A DNA stretch of 64,000 nucleotides, from assembly GCA_964370825.1 (NCBI GenBank), contig CAYJKY010000004.1, positions 46,504-110,503 of the forward strand, given 5' to 3'. The DNA comes from CAYJBH01 sp964370825 (GTDB lineage Bacteria; Bacillota; Clostridia; Oscillospirales; Ruminococcaceae). Made by a program: the position numbers and the translations under genes. Numbering within the stretch: position 1 is the first letter of the stretch; every line of letters starts with the position of its first letter. This document shows, piece by piece, positions 25,336 to 31,614 of this stretch. The notes under the pieces are model-generated. The model worked only from the letters and a program-made list of their open reading frames with translations, was not told the DNA's origin and searched no databases.

Positions 25336-26631
25336 TTAGCCTACGGCTTCTATTGTTGTGGTAGCTTCCTCGTCCTCAAATATGCCGGAGGTTCCGTCGA
25401 AGGTTCCCCATGGGTTCATTGCATAGCCTTCTATCTGTAGCTGGTAGTGTAGGTGGTTTCCTGTTGAGAAGCCTGTCGTTCCTATTCCACCTATGTGTTG
25501 ACCCTTTTCTACCATGTCGCCGGTCTCGCAGTTAAGCGAGTAGAGGTGGAAGAAATATGCTTTAAGCCCACCTCCGTAGTCTAATACTATGGTGTTACCG
25601 CTAAGCTGTAAAAAGCCTGCATACTCCACCTTTGCATGGTTAGGTGCAATTATCGGCGTGTCCTGCGGTGCGGCAATGTCGATACCCCCGTGATAACCGT
25701 TGAATTCACCGTTTATATATCTTACAAGCCCGTATTCGCTGGAAATTCTACCCTCGGCAGGCATTAAAAACAAACCTTCCCAGTAACGGTTTTCGTCCTT
25801 GGTTTGATACAGGGGATGGATAATTTCACGGTATTCGGCGTTTGCCGAGGCGCTGTCACCGAGTGATGAGGCGGAGCTGTCCATCTCAAAACTCTGTGTT
25901 CCGTAGCTGTGTGCGGTGACTGTTATGTTCAGATCTTCGGTGTAATCACCCGCCGTAAGTGTTGCCGAATACTCGCCCGGATTTACAAGGTAACCGGTTG
26001 GTATAATGGCGGAGTAGACCCCCTCGACCTCGGTAAACAGTGTACTGCCGAGATCGCTTGTGAGCTCCGGCACTACACCCTCGGGTAGATTATGAATGTA
26101 TATTGATAAGGCATCGCCCTGTGCGACAACGGTATTTGATATTGAAACGGTAGGCGGAATTGCCGGCTTTACATAATTGTATGTTATCGAATAGGTGAAG
26201 CTTCCGTACCCCTCCTCTTCGTCCGAACTGTAGAGGGTTATCTCGTATCTATAGATACCCTCCTCGATAAACTCATACCCCGAAACATCTTCAACCGTTC
26301 CGGAATCGACAAGCTCGCCGTTAAATGTGACTGTTGCCTCGTTTTTATCGTTTTCAGGCAACACAATTTCAAGCGGTTCGCCCGCCCCTTCAAACGAAAC
26401 AGGTTCCGAACCGTGACTGCTCACAACAAGCTTTCCCTCAGGCTTAAAAAGGACAGGGTATGTCCAGCTGCTACCCGTTGTCTCAACATGTTGACCGTTA
26501 ACCGTAATTACAGGATTAACGAGATCTGATGCACCTATAGAATTGTAATAACTGTCGTAAGCATAAAGACCGCCTAGTCCGGCGATCGATATAACAAGTA
26601 ATATTAGGACTACAACAAAGACCTTTTTCAT
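25336..26631 (-). CDS. Membrane-anchored M23 (LytM-type) metallopeptidase
   Basis: A 431-residue envelope protein. A single N-terminal helix (residues 5-24) anchors it; residues ~40-250 are beta-rich Ig-like segments (YEFIEEGIYRYEITLY, PGEYSATLTAGDYTEDL). The C-terminal domain is a zinc-dependent LytM endopeptidase: His314 and Asp318 in GYHGGIDIAAP, His362 in FFHLYSL, and His393/His395 in NHLHYQLQ. All metal and catalytic positions are present, so it should cleave peptidoglycan cross-bridges or act in wall remodelling. It starts 22 bases after the XDH-like small subunit gene and appears to be the last gene of that operon, an unusual partner for an oxidoreductase. Confidence 0.88.
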   Translation of the reverse strand: MKKVFVVVLILLVISIAGLGGLYAYDSYYNSIGASDLVNPVITVNGQHVETTGSSWTYPVLFKPEGKLVVSSHGSEPVSFEGAGEPLEIVLPENDKNEATVTFNGELVDSGTVEDVSGYEFIEEGIYRYEITLYSSDEEEGYGSFTYSITYNYVKPAIPPTVSISNTVVAQGDALSIYIHNLPEGVVPELTSDLGSTLFTEVEGVYSAIIPTGYLVNPGEYSATLTAGDYTEDLNITVTAHSYGTQSFEMDSSASSLGDSASANAEYREIIHPLYQTKDENRYWEGLFLMPAEGRISSEYGLVRYINGEFNGYHGGIDIAAPQDTPIIAPNHAKVEYAGFLQLSGNTIVLDYGGGLKAYFFHLYSLNCETGDMVEKGQHIGGIGTTGFSTGNHLHYQLQIEGYAMNPWGTFDGTSGIFEDEEATTTIEAVG

Positions 26632-26653
26632 TTATACCCCTATAACTGTTGTG

Positions 26654-27583
26654 CTATTCTTCATGGTCTATATTGGGAAGCTCCAGTGTTTTATGATGTC
26701 TATCCTTGAACGCAGCGGAAAACTTGCTAAAAAATCCACTTTTTGGTTTTTCCTGCGTCTTTTTAGCAACATTGCTTTTTTCCTTGGCATCCTGTGCAAT
26801 GCTCTCTGCAAAACCCTCATCAAATATGCTTGCCGGAGTAATCAACTCAGGTTCTTTTTCCTTCTCCGGTTCCAATTCCGGCTCCGACTCGACAGCATTT
26901 TCGCCATCATCATAGAAGTTAGTGGGCTGCTGTGTCGGCTCGAGTATTTCCGGAGTTTGGGGTTGCTCTACCGGCATAAGTACCGGTGGCTCGAGACTTA
27001 TTGTGCTGCTCTCCACCGAGGAAATCTGCATCGGTGTTTCCTTCTTTTTGGCGAACTTCGGATCTAACACCTCCAACATAACAGGGCTTTCCTCTTCGGT
27101 CGGTGTAAACAGGGAGATACTACCTCTATTGTATGCTTTTGTTACCGCAATTATAACCTTTTCGAGATCCGCCTCGGCACAGATGAGCCCCTGCAAGGTG
27201 GAGGCGATTTTATGGCGGGTAGGCGGTGTGGGGGAGGCGAGCAACGGTAGGCACGTCATTATAACTTCCGTTATACATTTTGTACAACAGCTTAGCTGTA
27301 CCGAAATAAAATCCTGCTCTATAGCGGCGAATTTTTCATCCGTTTTAAGATATTCTGCCGTGATAACCTCACGGTTAATCGCGCGTGCAACCGGATATTT
27401 AGCACAATCAACCACAACGCCATTCACAATGGCAATGACATCTACGATGGGAATGCCACCTACAGTGGGAATGCCACTATATGTGGCATGACTGTATAAG
27501 ACCTCACGAAGGGAGACACCTGCCTCGGTATAGCAGCTGAAGTCCTCTTTGTTTAGCTTAAAGGATATAACCTCTTTATACAT
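26654..27583 (-). CDS. Degenerate XDH-family [2Fe-2S]-subunit-like protein with disordered tail
   Basis: A 309-residue protein. Residues 1-150 align in plan with the small [2Fe-2S] subunit of xanthine dehydrogenase/CO dehydrogenase: ISFKLN, a plant ferredoxin-like half ending VNGVVVDC, REVITAEYL, then the four-helix half SVQLSCCTKCITEVIM with PTPPTRHKIASTLQGLIC. The cluster ligands are mostly lost. The N-terminal loop GIPTVGGIPIVD replaces the three-Cys loop, leaving only Cys60. In the second half QCGxCTPG has become QLSCCTKC and LCRC has become ICAE. Residues ~160-309 are acidic, Pro/Glu-rich and probably disordered. I use ATG 27583, preceded by AAAGGAA, over an in-frame start 54 bases upstream. 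Confidence 0.65.
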   Translation of the reverse strand: MYKEVISFKLNKEDFSCYTEAGVSLREVLYSHATYSGIPTVGGIPIVDVIAIVNGVVVDCAKYPVARAINREVITAEYLKTDEKFAAIEQDFISVQLSCCTKCITEVIMTCLPLLASPTPPTRHKIASTLQGLICAEADLEKVIIAVTKAYNRGSISLFTPTEEESPVMLEVLDPKFAKKKETPMQISSVESSTISLEPPVLMPVEQPQTPEILEPTQQPTNFYDDGENAVESEPELEPEKEKEPELITPASIFDEGFAESIAQDAKEKSNVAKKTQEKPKSGFFSKFSAAFKDRHHKTLELPNIDHEE

Positions 27584-27599
27584 GCCTGTTCCTTTCGAA

Positions 27600-28517
27600 T
27601 TAAGATTTACTCTTGGCAAGCTCGATGCTACGGGCAATCACAATTTTTGCCGTTTCACGCACAAGGTGCACGATGAAGTCATGATTTAGCTCACCGCCAT
27701 CCTCGGAGGATATGGAGTGAAGTATTGCAGCGGTTATCGGACTGATGTCGGCAGGGAATATTCCACTTCCCTCGGCGAGGATTTCCGCCTCGGACAGTCT
27801 GCGAGGGGGTTGCGATTCGCATACATAGCTGAGCCTTAGCCTTTCAAACCTCGTGCGGTCGGGTGTTAGTATAACGTTTGCACTGCAACACATCAAGGTT
27901 GTGTTGGGATCATCATGTGTTACATATCTGTAGGAGGAACCGTAGGTTCTCTCGTGTGCGGACTTTTCGATAATAATCGCCGTTAAAATTTCGCCTTCCT
28001 CGAGGCAAACGCTACCATCGGCGGCATAAAATTCCGATATAGCAAGAAGTCTTTTTTCCTCGCCTCGCTCTATCTGAAGCACCGCCTCATAGGCACAAAG
28101 ACAGGCAGATGTTTCACGTACACCCTCCTTTTTGCACAGGTTTCCACCAAGGGTTGCGGTGTTACGAAAGGTTGCGGTACCTATTTCGCCGACCAAGAAT
28201 GATATTGATGGAATATACCGCTGAATTAGCGGGTTGCTCAGCAGGTCGGTAAAGGTTGTTGCGGCACCAATAACAAGATTGTCCTCGGTATCGGCAAATA
28301 CACAACGAAGCTCCGGTACGTCTGCAAGCGAAATAACCATATCGGAACTGCGATTACAATGTGAAAAAAAACTGTTTCCACCACCGATAACCGCCGCATA
28401 ATTATTTGACGCAATGCACTGCTCGTTTATTTCGAGTGCTTCCTTCAAACTTTTGGGAGTATAAAGTTTTTCTACATTAATCATGGTAATAACCGTTCGC
28501 GGACTGTGCAAAAACAC
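27600..28517 (-). CDS. XDH/CoxM-family FAD-binding-subunit-like protein
   Basis: A 305-residue protein of the CoxM/XdhB FAD-subunit family. The first FAD loop is AAVIGGGNSFF near residues 41-51 and the second is RNTATLGGNLC at 118-128, which is close to consensus; a C-terminal CO-dehydrogenase flavoprotein domain follows (SSYRYVTHDDPNTTLMCCSANV). FAD binding seems possible although the first loop departs from the usual AGGTDL. A GTG start at 28517 is supported by AGGAGG 9 bases upstream; the internal ATG at 28484 has no ribosome binding site. It lies between the large and small subunit genes with gaps of 33 and 16 bases. Confidence 0.75.
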   Translation of the reverse strand: MFLHSPRTVITMINVEKLYTPKSLKEALEINEQCIASNNYAAVIGGGNSFFSHCNRSSDMVISLADVPELRCVFADTEDNLVIGAATTFTDLLSNPLIQRYIPSISFLVGEIGTATFRNTATLGGNLCKKEGVRETSACLCAYEAVLQIERGEEKRLLAISEFYAADGSVCLEEGEILTAIIIEKSAHERTYGSSYRYVTHDDPNTTLMCCSANVILTPDRTRFERLRLSYVCESQPPRRLSEAEILAEGSGIFPADISPITAAILHSISSEDGGELNHDFIVHLVRETAKIVIARSIELAKSKS

Positions 28518-28550
28518 AGACCGTGCCCTCCTGTGTGTTGTATGTTTAGA

Positions 28551-30719
28551 TTATATCATTCCTGCCTGCTCAAACTCGCTAAACAGTTTCTGAGATGTTA
28601 TGGGGAGTGAGTTTAGCTTTATTCCGGTTGCGTTAAGTATAGCGTTTCGTACGGCAGGGGCAACCGAGATAAATGCTGCATCATCTATTGGTTTGTTGTT
28701 AAATGCCGAATTTGGCTCTGTGCCGGCAACAAACTCGACAACCCTTTCCTCACTGTGAAAACATGTGTTTGTTTTCGAGTTGTTTTTTGAGATGCCGGAT
28801 TTTTCATCATAGGTTATCTGTTGACCCATCGTAAAGTCAACCGCATCGGTCATGGACATCAGTGCCTGTGTAACTGCGGTGTCGTTGTGTGAAATGTACC
28901 CGTTGTCCAGCACCGTAATTATATTGTTAAGCTCGACTCTGCACAGCGGAATATTTACCGTAACCTCGGCAAAGGTTGCGCCGAAGCTGAGTAATCTATC
29001 CGACGCTACAGAGTAGCCCTGTACATTCGGGCATTTGCCCTGTTCGATAATATCCTGAACAATGTCGAAGATTGGCAATAATCTATGTCCGCTTGCCGAC
29101 TCTGTAAGATAACCGTCTCTAAGTTCCGGATGCTCTGCATCACAGAACATTTCTGCCTTTGCATGACCGATAAGCATTGCGCTTAGCCTCAGTGCGGCAT
29201 CCCGCAGGGCTAATCCTGTTCGGTATTCACCACCGTTCGGGTAAAGGTCACAGGAGTCATCAAAATGTATCATCTCCTTATTTATTCCGACAATCAGTGA
29301 AATTTTTTCGCGGTAAAGCTCGGTTAACATCCCGTTACCGGCGCCTCCACCTAACATTACAAGCAGACTGCCATCGGGAGAAAATGTCATGTTTACCGTG
29401 GCGGCCGAGTTATCCTTTCCACCGTTGTAGCAGAGTATTGCCATTCCGATACCTCTGCGGATATCGCCGGACTGCTTTTCGTTCTCTCTGCGTCGGTTAT
29501 CCCAATCGGTGAGCTCTCGCCCTCTTATTATACATTTATCCAGCTCGTAGCTACCGGTGGTGTAACCCTCTACACTATCGGTGTAGCCTGCGCGAATACA
29601 GTTTTTTATTCTTAGCAACATGGGGTCGATTCCACGGTCAAATGCAATATCGTCAATATGGCTTTCCATTGCAAAAAGTGCATGTGCAAAACCGTGGCCC
29701 TGCATCGAAACTGTCGGCATAAGGTTGGTGTAGTAGCTGTTTACCTTAAGGTTAAATCCACCCTGTGCCGAATATAGGTGTCGCAAAAGCCTTCCGGCAT
29801 TGATTGCCGCACCGTGTGCATCTGCCGCATAAGCTCCAACATTAGCGGTAATCTCCGCCGCACGAGTTATTATGCTTGCCGACTCGGTAACCCCTGTGTG
29901 CAACTTAAAGCGCATCGGGGTGCGAAGCTTGAAAAGGTCGGGGTTTTCATCAACCCTTACCATACAACCGGACAACAAAACGGTAAGATAGGCGGATATT
30001 GGCTCATAGAACATATAGTCGTTGCCGTTGCCTTCCTTTATCACCCTGATAGAGCTCATCGGAAGATTTAGTGTCTCGCCCACCTTTTTGCGAACGGTAT
30101 ATCCATCCGCCCTGCTGTGTATGATAAGCCTGCCCTTTTCCATATAGCTGAAACAGCCGGGAACACTGCCGGCATATGTAGCGTTAACACTGTAGACACC
30201 GGAGTAGCTCTCCGCCTCGTCTGCCTGATGTTCATGTTGTTCTTCGTAATGACCGTATAGATTGCCGGCTATGCCCTCGTGAAGCTCTCCCTCTCCTGCT
30301 ATGTCACCGCTGTTCGGACTTGTGAAGGGGGTGTTTTGCGAGTACTCGACCTTAATAAGCTCGATGGCTCGCTGTGCGGTAAACGAATCCTGTGCAACAA
30401 CCACGAGTATAGGCTCGGCATAGTGCCGTATTCTCTTTGAAAGCAACACGGCATCGGGTTTTTTATTAACTCGCCCCAACTCGGAGGAGAAATCGGTAAA
30501 GGAAAAACCGATGTTTGGAATATCAAAACAGCTTACAATCTTGACAACACCGGGAAGTGCTCTCGCTTTTTCGGCATTTATCGAGGTGACAAAGCCGTTA
30601 GCAATTTCGCTGTGAAATATTTTTGCCACAAGGCAACCTTTGCGCAACAAACCCTCGGCAAAGCCCTCCTTATTTGGAGACACGGTTATTATATCAGTTT
30701 TAGCGTCCGACACAGACAT
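28551..30719 (-). CDS. XDH/CoxL-family molybdopterin-subunit-like protein, motifs eroded
   Basis: A 722-residue homologue of the large subunit of xanthine dehydrogenases and aldehyde oxidases. The fold is clear from GLLRKGCLVAKIFHSEIANG, AEPILVVVAQDSFTAQRAIELIKV, the stretch AMESHIDDIAFDRGIDPMLLRIKN and the end APAVRNAILNATGIKLNSLPIT. Cofactor motifs are changed: GGxFGGK is EGNGNDYMF (229-237) and FRGFGxPQ is MQGHGFAH (339-346). A Glu in GTEP (668) may still be the catalytic Glu. Activity as a molybdenum hydroxylase is therefore doubtful; it may bind another cofactor or serve as a sensor. The ATG 30719 lies very close to AGAGG; a GTG at 30713 is an alternative start. First gene of the operon. 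Confidence 0.7.
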   Translation of the reverse strand: MSVSDAKTDIITVSPNKEGFAEGLLRKGCLVAKIFHSEIANGFVTSINAEKARALPGVVKIVSCFDIPNIGFSFTDFSSELGRVNKKPDAVLLSKRIRHYAEPILVVVAQDSFTAQRAIELIKVEYSQNTPFTSPNSGDIAGEGELHEGIAGNLYGHYEEQHEHQADEAESYSGVYSVNATYAGSVPGCFSYMEKGRLIIHSRADGYTVRKKVGETLNLPMSSIRVIKEGNGNDYMFYEPISAYLTVLLSGCMVRVDENPDLFKLRTPMRFKLHTGVTESASIITRAAEITANVGAYAADAHGAAINAGRLLRHLYSAQGGFNLKVNSYYTNLMPTVSMQGHGFAHALFAMESHIDDIAFDRGIDPMLLRIKNCIRAGYTDSVEGYTTGSYELDKCIIRGRELTDWDNRRRENEKQSGDIRRGIGMAILCYNGGKDNSAATVNMTFSPDGSLLVMLGGGAGNGMLTELYREKISLIVGINKEMIHFDDSCDLYPNGGEYRTGLALRDAALRLSAMLIGHAKAEMFCDAEHPELRDGYLTESASGHRLLPIFDIVQDIIEQGKCPNVQGYSVASDRLLSFGATFAEVTVNIPLCRVELNNIITVLDNGYISHNDTAVTQALMSMTDAVDFTMGQQITYDEKSGISKNNSKTNTCFHSEERVVEFVAGTEPNSAFNNKPIDDAAFISVAPAVRNAILNATGIKLNSLPITSQKLFSEFEQAGMI

Positions 30720-30825
30720 TACCTCTCAGTGCATCACGTATTAAAATTCATTTCAATGTTTCTGTAATTTTTGGCGACCTAATCTCGACAGTTAGCTTGT
30801 CTACATGCACCGGTCACTTGCCTAC

Positions 30826-30854
30826 ATAATACTAAAAAAAAACGATATTGTCAA
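30826..30854 (-). promoter_or_regulatory. Promoter of the XDH-like operon
   Basis: On the minus strand TTGACA (30854-30849), a 17-base T-rich spacer and TATTAT (30831-30826) make a near-consensus promoter about 107 bases before the large subunit ATG. The direct repeats CTTGTCTACAT (30796-30806) and CTTGCCTACAT (30817-30827) lie at and just after the -10 box, 21 bp apart. Confidence 0.78.
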
Positions 30855-30904
30855 GTAAATCACATGCAAAAGCACCCGATCTGACACATTTATGTATATT
30901 CTCC

Positions 30905-30958
30905 TTGACAAGAACATTAAATAGTAGTATTCTTAAAAAAGAACATATGTTCTTTTTT
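30905..30958 (+). promoter_or_regulatory. Promoter and palindromic operator of the TetR gene
   Basis: TTGACA (30905-30910), a 17-base spacer and TATTCT (30928-30933) form the promoter. A perfect 24-bp palindrome (30935-30958), AAAAAAGAACAT followed by its reverse complement, covers the expected transcription start. A half-site GAACAT also lies in the -35/-10 spacer at 30912-30917. This is the arrangement of an autoregulating TetR repressor, which could also affect the divergent XDH-like promoter about 75 bp away. Confidence 0.82.
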
Positions 30959-30984
30959 TAGAGACGACACATCAGAGGACAGAT

Positions 30985-31614
30985 ATGGCACAGGTATTAA
31001 AGGAGGCTCAAAGGGCAAGGATAATAGCATCCGCAACTGATGAGTTTGTGGAAAACGGCGTTGCAAAAGCCTCCATGAGGGGCATTGCAGATAATGCAGG
31101 TACTACCGTGAGCAACCTTTACAAATACTATAAAAACAAGGATGAGCTGATTAAGGCGGTTTTAATGCCGACACTTTGTAAGTTTACCGGTTTTGAGGAG
31201 CTTTTGAGCAACGGTTCGGATATGGTTGAATGTTTGATAAGCAGTCATGATGAGCGAAAGTTGGATGAGTTTTTGTGCAAACTTTCGGATAATCTTGTCG
31301 AAACACAGGCAGAATACCCAAAGGAACTGTACATTGTCGTGAATGATGAGCGGTTAAACGACGATTACAACAGGCGGTTTTCAAATTTAATAGCCGATAT
31401 TTTAGCTCAAACAAGAACGGAGTATTCCGGCAACCGAAATGCGCTTGATATTCTCTCAAAGATGATTGCAAACTCGGTGTTTTACGGGCTAAGGCAGGGC
31501 GTGATACTGAAATATCGCAGTGATATATCTACCGAGGAGTTTAAAGAAATTGTAAGAGAATATCTGCTGCACTCATTCTCGATATTAAAATCCATCAATA
31601 GGGAGGCGACATGA
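30985..31614 (+). CDS. TetR/AcrR-family regulator
   Basis: A 209-residue repressor with the TetR HTH at residues ~8-55 (RARIIASATDEFVENGVAKASMRGIADNAG, then VSNLYKYYKNKDELIKAVL). The C-terminal ~150 residues are the helical ligand-binding and dimer domain. Such regulators usually release DNA on binding a small hydrophobic molecule. The gene has its own operator palindrome just upstream and overlaps the next gene by four bases (its TGA lies in ATGA), so it is cotranscribed and coupled with the carotenoid-oxygenase/START gene. It most likely controls that gene, and perhaps the divergent XDH-like operon. Confidence 0.92.
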   Translation: MAQVLKEAQRARIIASATDEFVENGVAKASMRGIADNAGTTVSNLYKYYKNKDELIKAVLMPTLCKFTGFEELLSNGSDMVECLISSHDERKLDEFLCKLSDNLVETQAEYPKELYIVVNDERLNDDYNRRFSNLIADILAQTRTEYSGNRNALDILSKMIANSVFYGLRQGVILKYRSDISTEEFKEIVREYLLHSFSILKSINREAT

